Source: JADJOY01 sp016713535 [NCBI: Deltaproteobacteria bacterium] (GTDB taxonomy: Bacteria; JADJOY01). Taken from it: 64,000 nucleotides of DNA. The position numbers and the translations under genes are program-made. Where the stretch lies: assembly GCA_016713535.1 (NCBI GenBank), contig JADJOY010000003.1, forward strand, positions 62,001-126,000, written 5' to 3'. Shown one piece after another: positions 35,575 to 44,539 of the stretch (its first letter is position 1; the number at the start of each line of letters is the position of its first letter). Below the pieces are notes generated by a model. The model was not told the DNA's origin. It ran no database searches and saw only the letters and a list, made by a program, of their open reading frames with translations.

Positions 35575-35919
35575 TCAACTGCCGTCCAGGCGCCCCTTCG
35601 CGGCGCGCTCGGTGCGGGACTCGGGGGCGGCGAGGAGAATCTCGGCGTCGCTCGGCGCGAGCCCGCGGACCCGCACCCCCTTGTGCTTGGACCGCTCGCC
35701 GCGCGCGATCTCGACCGCCGAGCGCGGCACGCCCAGGGCCTTGGCGAGGAAGCGCACCAGCTCGTCGTTGGCGGCGTCGTCGACCGGCGGAGCCGCGAGG
35801 CGGATCTCGTAGGCGCCGGCGCGGACCCCGATCAGCTCGGTGCGCGAGGCACGCGGCTTCACCACCACCGCGATCTCGACACCCCCGTCCACGGCACGCA
35901 CGCCCGCGGCGGGGCTCAC
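35575..35919 (-). CDS. yggU: DUF167 / YggU family protein
   Basis: A 114-residue DUF167 protein: VEIAVVVKPRASRTELIGVR, YEIRLAAPPVDDAANDELVR, FLAKALGVPRSAVEIARGER and SKHKGVRVRGL. The compact alpha/beta fold is conserved and of unknown function. GTG 35919 overlaps the yggT stop as GTGA, so it is translated with yggT; this yggT-yggU order is widely conserved. It has about 18 extra N-terminal residues. No sign of truncation. Confidence 0.88.
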   Translation of the reverse strand: MSPAAGVRAVDGGVEIAVVVKPRASRTELIGVRAGAYEIRLAAPPVDDAANDELVRFLAKALGVPRSAVEIARGERSKHKGVRVRGLAPSDAEILLAAPESRTERAAKGRLDGS

Positions 35920-36218
35920 AGCCGGTGGGCCGCTTCGATGAGCGAGCCGGCGGTCACCGACCGCACCACCTGGATCACGATCAGGAGTGCCCACGGCGAG
36001 AAATCGATGCCCCCCTGGACCAGGAACGGCATCCGCCGCCGCATCCACGCGAGCACCGGCTCCACGAGGCCCTCGATGAACCGCACCGCGGGGTGCGAGC
36101 GATCGATCGGTAGCCACGACAGCACCACCACGGCGAACACCACGTAGGTGTAGGCCTGCAGCACGAAGCTCGCGAACAGGCCGATCGTCAGGAAGAAGTT
36201 GCCGATGAGGAAGGTCAT
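35916..36218 (-). CDS. yggT: YggT family membrane protein
   Basis: A 100-residue inner-membrane protein with two long helices (LQAYTYVVFAVVVLSWL and DFSPWALLIVIQVVRSV) joined by HPAVRFIEGLVEPVLAWMRR, the conserved YggT loop. YggT proteins are linked to proC and yggU in many bacteria and have been tied to osmotic stress and division or thylakoid/cell-membrane organisation (YlmG). It is downstream of proC by 106 bases and coupled to yggU by GTGA. Confidence 0.88.
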   Translation of the reverse strand: MTFLIGNFFLTIGLFASFVLQAYTYVVFAVVVLSWLPIDRSHPAVRFIEGLVEPVLAWMRRRMPFLVQGGIDFSPWALLIVIQVVRSVTAGSLIEAAHRL

Positions 36219-36324
36219 TCAGCCCGCGCGACGGAGTCGCGCCCTCCAGGGCGGGATGAAGCCCATAAGGAGGGACCGCCTCCGGCGCTCCGCCAGCGCG
36301 CCGTGGTGATGGCACCGTTCGCGC

Positions 36325-37149
36325 TCATCCGCCCAGCTCCTGGCTGCGGCGAGTGGCGGCGCGCACCGCCTCGAACACCGCGCTGCGGACCGCGCCGCGC
36401 TCGAGCTCGGCGAGCCCGGCGATGGTGGTGCCACCGGGCGAGGTCACCTGGCTCTTGAGCGCCGCGAAGCCGAGCCCGGTCGCGTCGACCATGCGCGCCG
36501 CGCCGAGCACGGTCTGGGTGGCGAGCTGATCCGCGAGGTCGCGCGGCAAGCCCTCGCGAACACCGGCGTCGGAGAGGGCTTCGAGGAACAGGAACACGTA
36601 GGCGGGCCCGGATCCCGAGAGCCCCGTGACCGCGTCGAGGAGCCCCTCGTGCGCCACGGCGCGCGCGCGCCCCACCGCGCCGAAGACGTGCGCCACGGTC
36701 TCGGCGTCCGCGCCCGAGATCGCGCCGCGCGCGCACCACGCCGTGATCCCTTCGCCGACCAGCGCCGGGGTGTTGGGCATCGCGCGTACCAGCCGGCCCT
36801 CGGCCACCTTCTCGCCGAACCCGCCCGCGAGACGCGCGAGCGTCACTCCCGCGGCGATCGAGATCACCAGGTGCTCGGGCGTGATCTCGCTCGCGACGCC
36901 GCTCAACACCGCGTCCATGACCTGCGGCTTCACGGCCAGCACCACCGTGCGCGACTCCGCGACCACGGCACGGTTCTCGGCGTGGACGCGGATGCCGTGC
37001 TCGGCGGCGACACGCTCGCGCGCCGCCGCGTCGGCATCGCTCGCGACGATGTCGGTGGCTGCGCGCACGTGGGCGCGCAGCAGTCCGCCGATCATGGCGC
37101 GCGCCATGTTGCCGGCGCCGATGAAGCCGATGGTGCGAGAGGGGCTCAT
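36325..37149 (-). CDS. proC: pyrroline-5-carboxylate reductase
   Basis: A 274-residue ProC, the last step of proline synthesis (pyrroline-5-carboxylate plus NADPH to proline). Signatures are the Rossmann start TIGFIGAGNMARAMIGGLLR, VLAVKPQVMD, VISIAAGVTLARLAGGF, VRAMPNTPALVGEGITAWCA, and the C-terminal VTGLSGSGPAYVFLFLEALS and VTSPGGTTIAGLAELERGAV. GGAGGAA lies 11 bases before the ATG. The start is 7 bases after the yggS stop. Length is normal. Confidence 0.94.
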   Translation of the reverse strand: MSPSRTIGFIGAGNMARAMIGGLLRAHVRAATDIVASDADAAARERVAAEHGIRVHAENRAVVAESRTVVLAVKPQVMDAVLSGVASEITPEHLVISIAAGVTLARLAGGFGEKVAEGRLVRAMPNTPALVGEGITAWCARGAISGADAETVAHVFGAVGRARAVAHEGLLDAVTGLSGSGPAYVFLFLEALSDAGVREGLPRDLADQLATQTVLGAARMVDATGLGFAALKSQVTSPGGTTIAGLAELERGAVRSAVFEAVRAATRRSQELGG

Positions 37150-37156
37150 GGCGATG

Positions 37157-37885
37157 TCATTCCTCCGCCCCGGTGGGGCGCGGGCCGAAGATCGCGGTGC
37201 CGACCCTCACCCGCGTCGCGCCTTCCGCGATCGCCGCCGCGAAGTCGTGGCTCATGCCCATGGAGAGTACCGGCGCGGGTGGCAGAAGGCCACGGCCGGA
37301 GAGCCGGCGAGCGCTCTCCGCGAGCGCGCGGAAGTACGGTCGCGCGTCGGCGGGATCGTCGCACTCGGGTGGGATCGCCATCAGCCCCCCGATCGCGAGC
37401 GACGCCATCCCCGCGAGCGACTCGAGCAGCGCCGCGAGACCCTCGGGCAGCACGCCGGCCTTCTGCGGCTCCCGGCCCACGTTCACCTGGATCAACACCG
37501 GCAGTACCAGCCCCGCGGCGGCGGCGCGCTTGGCGAGGGCATCGGCGAGCTCCACGCGGTCCACCGATTCCACCGCCGCGAAGGTACCCGGGACGTACTT
37601 CGCCTTGTTGGTCTGGAGCGGGCCGATCACGTGCCAGCGCGCGCCGTGACCCGGCAGCAGCGCTTCGACCTCGGGGATCTTGCGGCGGGCCTCCTGCACG
37701 TAGTTCTCGCCGAGCAAGTGCGCGCCGGCGCTGATCGCCGCGGCGATCTCGGTGGCGGTGCGGGTCTTGGTCACCACCACCAGCTCGACTGCGCTGGGGT
37801 CCCGCCCGGCCTCGCGCGCGGCCGCGCCGATCTCGGCGCGCACCGCCGCGAGCCGCTCGGCGATCGGGGCGCTCGCCGCGCTCAC
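37157..37885 (-). CDS. yggS: PLP homeostasis protein, YggS family
   Basis: A 242-residue YggS/PROSC-type protein that binds pyridoxal phosphate without known catalysis. The PLP lysine is in VELVVVTKTRTATEI; LLGENYVQEA, WHVIGPLQTNKAKYV, VESVDRVELADAL and LSMGMSHDFAAAIAEGATRV are family motifs. The usual VSKT is VTKT. The start is GTG 37885, overlapping the maf stop as GTGA. It stands before proC, as in most bacteria. Confidence 0.93.
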   Translation of the reverse strand: MSAASAPIAERLAAVRAEIGAAAREAGRDPSAVELVVVTKTRTATEIAAAISAGAHLLGENYVQEARRKIPEVEALLPGHGARWHVIGPLQTNKAKYVPGTFAAVESVDRVELADALAKRAAAAGLVLPVLIQVNVGREPQKAGVLPEGLAALLESLAGMASLAIGGLMAIPPECDDPADARPYFRALAESARRLSGRGLLPPAPVLSMGMSHDFAAAIAEGATRVRVGTAIFGPRPTGAEE

Positions 37886-38481
37886 GGCGCCGACCCGTGC
37901 GGAGCGATCGCGCCGAGCTCGAGGAGCGCCTCCAGCACCTCGACCAGCGGCAGGCCTACCACGTTCGTGTAGGAGCCACGGATCGTCGCCACGAACGCCG
38001 CCGCGCGGCCCTGGATGCCGTAGCCGCCGGCCTTGTCGAGCGGCTCACCGGTGGCGACGTAGGCCTCGATCTCGCGCGCGCTCACGGCGCGGAAGTCGAC
38101 CTCGGTGCGCACCACGTCCGAGCACCGGACGTTGCCGCCCTCGGCGAGCGCGAAGCCGGTCAGCACCTGGTGGGGGCGAGCCGAGAGCCGCGTGAGCATC
38201 GCGACGGCGTCGGCAGCGTCGCGCGGCTTGCCGAGGACCTCGCCGTCGAGCACCACGATCGTGTCCGCACCGAGGGCGATCGCGCGCGGCGCCGCGAGCG
38301 ACGCCGCGCGAGCCTTGTCGCGAGCCAGCCGCCGCGCGTGCTCACCCGGCGCTTCGCCGTCGAGCGGCTCCTCCGGGACGTCGGTTACGTGCACTTCGAA
38401 GGAGAGCCCCACGAGCGTGAGCAGCTCGCGGCGGCGCGGCGAGCCCGAGCCCAGGACCAGTGGATGGCGGACCACGTACAC
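37882..38481 (-). CDS. maf: Maf-like nucleotide pyrophosphatase
   Basis: A 199-residue Maf protein: LVLGSGSPRRRELLTLVGL (phosphate loop), EHARRLARDKARAASL, ALGADTIVVLDGEVLGKPRD, SVxxTEV-type segment VVRTEVDFRAVS, and DKAGGYGIQGRAAAFVATIR followed by GSYTNVVGLPL. Family members hydrolyse dTTP, UTP or modified nucleotides to monophosphates. GTG 38481 has GGGGAAGA upstream. First gene of the maf-yggS-proC-yggT-yggU run. Confidence 0.93.
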   Translation of the reverse strand: MYVVRHPLVLGSGSPRRRELLTLVGLSFEVHVTDVPEEPLDGEAPGEHARRLARDKARAASLAAPRAIALGADTIVVLDGEVLGKPRDAADAVAMLTRLSARPHQVLTGFALAEGGNVRCSDVVRTEVDFRAVSAREIEAYVATGEPLDKAGGYGIQGRAAAFVATIRGSYTNVVGLPLVEVLEALLELGAIAPHGSAP

Positions 38482-38593
38482 GAGATCTTCCCCGAAGTGC
38501 CGTGCAGTCTAGTACGCTTCGGCCGCGGGTCCGGGCGCGCCGTCTCGCGAGCGGCAGTGGCGCGCGATCGGATCGGATGGAGGAGAGACGGTC

Positions 38594-39331
38594 ATGAAGC
38601 TCGTCCGAACAGTCGTACGCGCCCTTGGCCTCGTGGTGGTCGCGGGCGTGCTCTCGACCGTGGTGTCCGCGGCGCCGCTCGAGTGGAACGAGCGCGAGAT
38701 CCGCTGGATGGGCCTCGACGAAGGGCTGCGCGAGGCGAGCCGCGCGGCGCGCCCGGTGTGCCTGGTCGTCTACACCCAGACCTGCCCGCACTGCCGCAAC
38801 TACAGCGGGGTGTTCCACGATCCCCGGGTCGTCGAGAAGGCCAAGAAGTTCGTCATGATCAAGCTCGATCAGGGTGCCGACGACAGCCAGTCGCGCCGCT
38901 ACGCGCCCGACGGCGAGTACATCCCGCGCACGATCTTCCTCTCCCCCGAAGGCGAGCCGCAGCCTCAGATTCACGCCGCTCGCAACCGCTACCTGCACTT
39001 CTACGACGAGCACAACCCGTCGTCGGTGCTGACCGCGATGAACAAGGCGCTGGTGCTGCCGAGCGTGGGGCGCGCGCCGGCGCCCGCGCCGTCGCCGTCG
39101 ATCACCTCGGTGGTGCCACTCAAGCCGCTCGCGCCGGTCGTGCCCACGGCGCCGCCGGCCCCGGTGGCGCCCGTCGCGCCGAGCACGGAAGTGGCGCCGG
39201 AGGCGGTGGCCGCGCCAGGTGCGCCGAGCGCACCGCCGGCGCCCGCCGCGCCCGTCGAGGACGGCGCGATGGTGCCTCCCTCGCCGCAGATCGTGCGGGA
39301 TCCTTCCGGCCAGCTCGTGATCCAGAACTGA
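38594..39331 (+). CDS. secreted thioredoxin-fold protein with Pro/Ala-rich tail
   Basis: A 245-residue protein: signal peptide (ALGLVVVAGVLSTVVSAAP), thioredoxin-like domain (about 35-155) with CPHC at Cys64-Cys67 in VVYTQTCPHCRNYSGVF, and YIPRTIFLSPEGEP carrying the cis-Pro region. A long low-complexity Pro/Ala/Val tail (about 160-225) and a closing PQIVRDPSGQLVIQN follow. The fold is close to the DUF255/AGR-type reductases. It should act in the periplasm on disulfides; the partner is unknown. GGAGGAGAGACGGTC precedes the ATG. Confidence 0.8.
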   Translation: MKLVRTVVRALGLVVVAGVLSTVVSAAPLEWNEREIRWMGLDEGLREASRAARPVCLVVYTQTCPHCRNYSGVFHDPRVVEKAKKFVMIKLDQGADDSQSRRYAPDGEYIPRTIFLSPEGEPQPQIHAARNRYLHFYDEHNPSSVLTAMNKALVLPSVGRAPAPAPSPSITSVVPLKPLAPVVPTAPPAPVAPVAPSTEVAPEAVAAPGAPSAPPAPAAPVEDGAMVPPSPQIVRDPSGQLVIQN

Positions 39332-39407
39332 CGCCCGCGGACCGTCGCTTCCCGGACCGGATCGTGACCTCCTCCGAGCGCTCGTCGCTCGCACGCCCAG
39401 GGCTCGC

Positions 39408-40995
39408 GTGAGCGGCGCGGTCGCTCCGGCGCTCGACCTCGGCCCCGCCCTCGACGCGCCGCTGTGGTGGTCGGCGGTGGCGATCGCCGCTCTGGTGCTG
39501 GCGCGCCTCGTGCGCGCCCGGGTCCCGCGCGCGAGCGGGGCGTACGTGATGCCGGCGGCGGTGCTGGTGGGAGCGCTCGCGGCGCGGGCGCTCCTCGACG
39601 CGCACGCGGGAGCGGTGGCGACGCTGCTGCTCGCGGTGCTGCTGGTGGGGCCGACGCTGGTCGGGCATCGCGTGCGCCGTCGGCTCCTCGCCGCGGACTA
39701 CGCCTCCGCTGCCCGCTGGGCGAGGTGGGCCGAGACCCTGCCGGGCTGGCGGGGTGCGCCCGAGCTCTACCGGGCGCTCGCGGCGGCGGAGCGCGGCTCG
39801 GTGGCGGCGGGCGTCGCCTTGCTGCGCGCGCTCGAGCGCGCAGGCGGACCACTCGCGGTCCGGGCGGAGCTCGAGCGGTTGCGGATCGAGCAGCGCTGGG
39901 AGGACCTCGTGGCGCGCGCGCCGGTCGGGACCGCGAGCGCCGTCGACCTGCTCGCGTGGACCGGGGCGCTGCGCGCGCTCGGCGAGCTGGGACGGACCGG
40001 CGAGCTCGCCGAGCGCTTCGCGAGCCTCGCTCCGGTGCTCGCCCGCACCGAGCTCCCGGCGTTGCGCCATCAGTGCGAGCTCTTGCTGTTCGCGTTCGGT
40101 GGCGCCGAAGACGGACTGGGGATGCCTCGACGGCCCGCTCGCCGGGATGCACGCTGACCACCGCGCGTTCTGGCTCGCCACGGCGGCGTTCGCGGCCGGG
40201 CGCGGCGAGGCCGCGCGCGCGTGGCTCGCCCCGCTCGCCGCCGCGGCCGGCGCGGGCTCACTCGGCGCGGCGATCGAGCGACGGCTCGCCGAGCCGCCGC
40301 CACTCGCGAGCGCCGCGCTCGGAGCGGCCGGGACGGCGATCGTGGCGCACGCGGTCGCCGCGCTCGCGGACGAGCTACACCACGGCGAGAAGCCGCGGCC
40401 GCGGCTGCGCTCCGTCACCGGGGCACTGGTGGCGCTCAACGTGGCGGCGTTCGTCGTCGAGACCGCGGCGGGCGGCGCGACCGACGTCACGACACTCTTT
40501 CGCCTCGGCGCGATGGCACCGGTCGCGGTGTGGGCCGGCGAGTGGTGGCGGCCCTTCAGCGCCACGTTCCTCCATTTCGGGCTGGCGCACCTGGCCTTCA
40601 ACGCGGTCGGCTTGCTCCTGTTCGGGCCGTTCGTCGAGAGTCGCCTCGGCCGCGCGCGCTACGCGCTCGTGTACGTGCTCGCGGGGACGGGGTCGATGTG
40701 GGGACTCGCGCTCCTCGGTCGGGCGGGGCTGGTGCCGAACGAGGCCATCGTGGTCGGCGCGTCGGGTTCGGTGATGGGCGTGATCGGGGCGCAGGCGGCG
40801 TGGATGCGGCGCTCGTGGTTGAGCGACCGCTCGGCTGCGGCGCGTCGGCGGGCGCGCGATCTGGTGGCCGTGGTCGCGCTCCAGTCCCTCATCGACCTGA
40901 GCCTGAGCCCGCTCACCCTCGCGGCCCACTTGCTCGGCTTCGTGCTCGGTGTCGCGCTGGTGTCGGCCACGGTGAGCGCGCCGCGCACGCGCTGA
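39408..40995 (+). CDS. rhomboid family serine protease (single-base frameshift)
   Basis: The first frame gives an N-terminal membrane part (WWSAVAIAALVLARLV, YVMPAAVLVGALAARALL, ATLLLAVLLVGPTLVGH) and a helical, TPR-like soluble region to about residue 237. The frame breaks near 40118 (an extra base in GGGG). The second frame continues with CLDGPLAGMHADHRAFW and then the rhomboid core: FSATFLHFGLAHLAFNAVGL, the catalytic Ser in VVGASGSVMGVIGAQAAW and the catalytic His in LTLAAHLLGFVLGVAL. Rhomboids cut transmembrane helices inside the membrane. The start is GTG 39408. The corrected length would be about 528 residues, long for a rhomboid because of the N-terminal part. Confidence 0.8.
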
Positions 40996-41133
40996 GCGGC
41001 GCGCGGCGTTGACGGGGTGGGGTACGCGTGGTAGCTCGCGGCCTCGTCTCCGCTCTCGAGCGTTCGGATCGGTTCTCGCGCCCCCCGGCGCGAGCGAGCG
41101 GACGTTGCGAGCGTTCCGGTCGAGCCCATCGCG

Positions 41134-42294
41134 ATGCGCGTGATCCTCTACACCGGCAAGGGCGGGGTGGGGAAAACTAGCCTGTCGGCGGCCACCGGGG
41201 TGCGCACCGCCGAGCTCGGCTACCGCACGCTGGTGATGAGCACCGACGCGGCGCACAGCCTCGGCGACAGCCTCGCGCTCCCCGTCGGCTCCGATCCGGT
41301 CCGGGTGGCGCACAACCTCGACGCGGTCGAGATCGACGTCAATCACGAGCTCGCCACCCACTGGGCGTCGATCCAGGACTACCTGAGCAAGTTCCTGGCC
41401 TCACAAGGTTACGACGCGGTGGTCGCCGAGGAGCTCGGCATCCCGCCCGGGATGGACGAGCTCTTCTCGTTGATGCGCATCGGCGACTTCCAGGTCGAGG
41501 GCAACTACGAGGTGCTGGTGGTCGACTGCGCGCCCACCGGCGGAACCATGCGCATGCTCGGTCTCACCGAGCTCCTCGAGTGGTACATGGACAAGTTCTT
41601 CGAGGTCGAGCGGCGCGTGGTGCGCGCGGTGCGCCCGGTGGCCGAGAAGCTCATGTCCACGCCGCTACCGTCCGACGAGGTGTACGCCGCGATCGGCCGG
41701 TTCTACTCGCGGATCCGCGGCGTGCGCGAGCTCTTGATGGACCCCAAGCGGACCTCGATCCGCATCGTCTCGGTGCCCGAGCGGATGGTGATCCAGGAGA
41801 GCCAACGCGCCTTCACGTACCTCGGCCTGTTCGGCTTCCCTGTCGACGCGGTGATCGCCAACCGGGTGCTGCCGCCCGAGGTCAAGGGCACGTACTTCGC
41901 GCGCTGGCGCAAGATCCAAGAGGAGCAGCTCGGCATCCTCGACGAGGCCTTCAAGCCGCTGCCGATCTTCCCGGTGCAGCTCTTCGACCGCGAGGTGGTG
42001 GGCGTCCCCGCGCTGCGCGAGCTGGCGCGCGCGGTGTTCGGCACCAAGGATCCGGCGAAGGTGTTCTACAAGGGCAAGGCCCTCGAGGTACGCGCCGCCG
42101 GCGCCGGATACGATCTCTCGATGCCGCTGCCCCACGCCAAGAAGGACGAGGTCAAGGCGTGGACCAAGGGCGACGAGCTGATCGTCAGCGTCGGCAACTT
42201 CCGCCGCAACCTGGTGCTGCCGCGCAGCCTGGCCGGTCTCGAGGTGACCAAGGCGCGCCTCGACAACGGGGTGTTCCGTGTCCACTTCGAGTGA
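41134..42294 (+). CDS. ArsA/GET3-family ATPase with C-terminal HSP20-like domain
   Basis: A 386-residue single-copy ArsA-type ATPase. The deviant P-loop is LYTGKGGVGKTSLSAAT; switch I is MSTDAAHSLGDSLAL and switch II LVVDCAPTGGTMRMLGL. The C-terminal 90 residues (AGAGYDLSMPLPHAKKDEVK, VSVGNFRRNLVLPRSLAGLE) fit the ArsA_HSP20 domain. No arsB, arsR or metal-binding Cys triad is visible, so arsenite export is unlikely; a GET3-like role with membrane proteins is possible. It overlaps the next gene by 17 bases. Two more members lie at 48-50 kb. Confidence 0.85.
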   Translation: MRVILYTGKGGVGKTSLSAATGVRTAELGYRTLVMSTDAAHSLGDSLALPVGSDPVRVAHNLDAVEIDVNHELATHWASIQDYLSKFLASQGYDAVVAEELGIPPGMDELFSLMRIGDFQVEGNYEVLVVDCAPTGGTMRMLGLTELLEWYMDKFFEVERRVVRAVRPVAEKLMSTPLPSDEVYAAIGRFYSRIRGVRELLMDPKRTSIRIVSVPERMVIQESQRAFTYLGLFGFPVDAVIANRVLPPEVKGTYFARWRKIQEEQLGILDEAFKPLPIFPVQLFDREVVGVPALRELARAVFGTKDPAKVFYKGKALEVRAAGAGYDLSMPLPHAKKDEVKAWTKGDELIVSVGNFRRNLVLPRSLAGLEVTKARLDNGVFRVHFE

Positions 42295-42796
42295 CGCCGA
42301 GGGGGGGGCCGGCGCGCGCGGCTCCGCGGGCCAGCGGGACTGGTTCTCCCGGCTCGGCGAGGCGCGCGACCACCTCGCCTCGGCGCAGGTCGAGCTGCTC
42401 AAGGCGGTACGCGCGGCGCTGCTGGCCCTGGAAGGGTCCTCGGACGACCCCGACGCCGCGGCGAGCCACGCCACCGAGACCGGCGGCGCGGTTGGCGCGC
42501 TGGTGGGCATGGTGATGCGCTACGCAGACCGCGTGGCGCGGCGCCGGGAGGCGGAGGCGCGGCTCAAGACGCTCACCACGATCCGCGAGGTGCTGGTCGC
42601 CGAGCGGCGCGCGGTCGCCGACGGCGAGGGTGCGCGCTCGCCGGCGCTCGGCGGGTTCGACGCGGTGATCGGCGTGATCGAGCGCGAGTGCGCGGCGGCG
42701 CGTGCCGACTCGGCGCAAGAGCAGGGCGCCGCCGGCGAGAAGCGCGGCGCGGGGCGCCGCCGGGGTGCCCGCACCCGCAAGGTCGACGTCGACTGA
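42278..42796 (+). CDS. hypothetical helical protein coupled to the ArsA-like ATPase
   Basis: A 172-residue protein that starts (GTG) inside the end of the ArsA-like gene. It is helical: WFSRLGEARDHLASAQVELL, AVRAALLALEG and MVMRYADRVARRREAEARLK, ending in a basic Arg/Lys tail (GAGRRRGARTRKVDVD). It has no membrane helix or known motif. The overlap and shared strand suggest that it works with the ATPase. This pairing may mark a conserved module. Function unknown. Confidence 0.65.
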   Translation: MSTSSDAEGGAGARGSAGQRDWFSRLGEARDHLASAQVELLKAVRAALLALEGSSDDPDAAASHATETGGAVGALVGMVMRYADRVARRREAEARLKTLTTIREVLVAERRAVADGEGARSPALGGFDAVIGVIERECAAARADSAQEQGAAGEKRGAGRRRGARTRKVDVD

Positions 42797-42854
42797 AGTG
42801 TGCGCCCGCGAAGCCGGCGCGTCGGAGGCGAACCGCTGGAGCGTCGGTGCTCGG

Positions 42855-43100
42855 TCACCGACCCAGCCGCGCGGCGCGCAAGCGTTCCACGAGCCGCGCC
42901 TGCGCCGTGGCGCTCGGTGGCGGAGAGCGGACCGCACGCAGCGCGCTCTTGAGCCGAATCAGGCTCGCGACCTCGGCGCCACACGAGTCGCATTCCCGGA
43001 GGTGCCCGCTCACCGCTCGCGATAGCGCTGCCGGCAGCTCGCCGTCGACGTAACCCGTCAGGAGCGTGCCGAGCGAGTGGCCGAACGGGTCGGTGTGCAC
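42855..43100 (-). CDS. zinc-finger anti-sigma factor (zf-HC2-like)
   Basis: An 81-residue protein with the anti-sigma zinc finger GYVDGELPAALSRAVSGHLR followed by ECDSCGAEVASLIRLKSAL (His-x3-Cys-x2-Cys pattern), and no transmembrane helix, so it would be cytoplasmic. It starts at GTG 43100, inside the end of the sigma factor gene (43-base overlap). It should sequester the ECF sigma factor until a signal arrives. The soluble form and small size suit redox or metal sensing through the Cys/His site, as in ZAS-type proteins. Moderate confidence in the start. Confidence 0.75.
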   Translation of the reverse strand: MHTDPFGHSLGTLLTGYVDGELPAALSRAVSGHLRECDSCGAEVASLIRLKSALRAVRSPPPSATAQARLVERLRAARLGR

Positions 43101-43822
43101 GAGCGGTGGTGTCCGAGGTGCCGCTCCAGCATCGCCCTGAGCCGCGCACGTCCGCGGTGCAGCAGCACGCGCTGATTGGTCTCCGAGAGGCCGAGGGCGT
43201 TGCAGACCTCCTCGGACTCCCATCCCTCGACGTCTCGCAGCGTGACCACGATCTTCTGCGCCGGCGGCAGCGTGTCGAGCGCCACCTCCAGGAACCGCAG
43301 CGTCTCGGCGTCGAGGAGTGCGCCTTCGGCCGATCCCCGTCGCCAGTCGCGGGGCGGATCCGCCCAGTGGCCGGCGCGGCCGTGCCCCTCGCCGTCGCCC
43401 GAGCGCGTGAAGCGTTCGGGCGCGACGCTGGGCGCGGTGTCGGCGAGCTCGCGCGCCACCGACTCGTCGAACGACGAGAACGGCAGGCAGCGCGCCTCGC
43501 GCACCGCGCGGGTGCGCGCCTGGTTGGCCACGATGTGGGAGATCCAAGTCTTGAGCGACGATCGCCCCTCGAAGCGGTGCAGTCCCTCGAGCACCGCGAT
43601 CCAGCTCTCTTGCACCACCTCCTCGGCGACGTCGTGGGTTCGGACGTAGAGCATCGCGACCCGGATCAGCCCGGAGTGGAGCTTCCCGACCAGGCCGAGG
43701 AACGCCTGCTCGTCGCCGGCCCGTAGCGCCGTGAGGAGCCCGGCTTCGCCGGAGGGCGATGGGACCGGGGCCATCGTGGGCGAGACGGACGACGTGGCGC
43801 TCTGGATCGCGAGACGGTTCAC
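43058..43822 (-). CDS. ECF RNA polymerase sigma factor
   Basis: A 254-residue ECF sigma factor: sigma-2 region FLGLVGKLHSGLIRVAMLYV, VAEEVVQESWIAVLEGLHRF with EGRSSLKTWISHIVANQAR (-10 recognition), a 70-residue linker longer than usual, and sigma-4 LDTLPPAQKIVVTLRDVEGW with VCNALGLSETNQRVLLHRGR. GTG 43822 has GGAG upstream and overlaps the STAS gene stop as GTGA, which fixes the start. It is followed by its zinc-finger anti-sigma factor. Target genes are not visible. Confidence 0.88.
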   Translation of the reverse strand: MNRLAIQSATSSVSPTMAPVPSPSGEAGLLTALRAGDEQAFLGLVGKLHSGLIRVAMLYVRTHDVAEEVVQESWIAVLEGLHRFEGRSSLKTWISHIVANQARTRAVREARCLPFSSFDESVARELADTAPSVAPERFTRSGDGEGHGRAGHWADPPRDWRRGSAEGALLDAETLRFLEVALDTLPPAQKIVVTLRDVEGWESEEVCNALGLSETNQRVLLHRGRARLRAMLERHLGHHRSCTPTRSATRSARS

Positions 43823-44091
43823 GGTGCACTCCGGGCCCGAAGCTGGGCGTCGACGAACGAAGAGGGGCCAGCGAGGACGCAACCGCGGGCTTCCAGATCG
43901 AGAAGCAACGCGATGGCTCCGGGATCGAGGAACGTGACCGCCGCGAGATCGAGGGTCACCCGCGAGTACTGCGCGACGCTCGCGCGCGCGATGCGCCCGA
44001 GCTCGGGAACCCAGGGGCCGATCGCGCGCCCTTCGAGGCGCAACGTCACGGAGTGACCTGGGTCGCCGGGGATCTCCGAGATTCGCAACAT
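43819..44091 (-). CDS. STAS-domain protein (anti-anti-sigma-like)
   Basis: A 90-residue single STAS domain: SVTLRLEGRAIGPWVPELGR, VTLDLAAVTFLDPGAIALLL and GCVLAGPSSFVDAQLRAR. STAS proteins of the SpoIIAA type bind anti-sigma factors and are switched by Ser phosphorylation. Here the usual D-S-G is D-P-G, so that phosphorylation site is missing. It is translated together with the ECF sigma factor (GTGA overlap). It may bind the anti-sigma factor constitutively or sense a small molecule. Start ATG 44091 fits the domain; GTG 44100 is possible. Confidence 0.75.
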   Translation of the reverse strand: MLRISEIPGDPGHSVTLRLEGRAIGPWVPELGRIARASVAQYSRVTLDLAAVTFLDPGAIALLLDLEARGCVLAGPSSFVDAQLRARSAP

Positions 44092-44539
44092 GGTCGCCAC
44101 GGGCGGGGCGCAGTGCAGCCGGTGGGCCAACCCGTCAGGATCTCGCCGATGTGCCGGGAGGTGGCGGAATTCCACGGAAAGATTCCGATCCACCTCGCGG
44201 CGCCGCCGAGCGCCACGGGGAATCGCGGCCGCGAGAGTTCGCGCCGTGGCGTCGCGGCCACGACATGTCGCGGCCGCCCGCGCGGCCGGGGAGCGTGCGC
44301 CAGCCGCGCCGGATCGCTACGCCTCCTCGAACTCCACTCCCGCATGGATCGAAGCCCGAGCGAGAATCTCCCGGCCGGCCGCGATCCGATCCGATTTTCG
44401 GCGGTCCCGCGAGGCTCCGGGGATCCCCGGGGGCGCTGTTGACGCTCCGCGCCATGAGGTGGTACCCGTTATCATCACGCGGTGCGTCGTCTCGCATCCG
44501 CCAGCTCGACTGCGTCCGCTGTCTGGCGGAGGAGGACAC
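44092..44539. other. divergent intergenic region, no gene seen
   Basis: This 448-base gap separates the STAS-sigma operon (minus) from phaR (plus) and must hold promoters for both. No convincing coding sequence or -35/-10 pair was found. The part near 44440-44480 (GTTGACGCTCC, then GTTATCATCACG) is the most promoter-like, but the spacing is too long for a confident call. Confidence 0.4.

Noticed and set aside
41134-42294. arsenite-export ATPase (arsA proper)
   Set aside because: No arsB, arsR, arsC or Cys triad for metalloid binding; only the superfamily call is supported.
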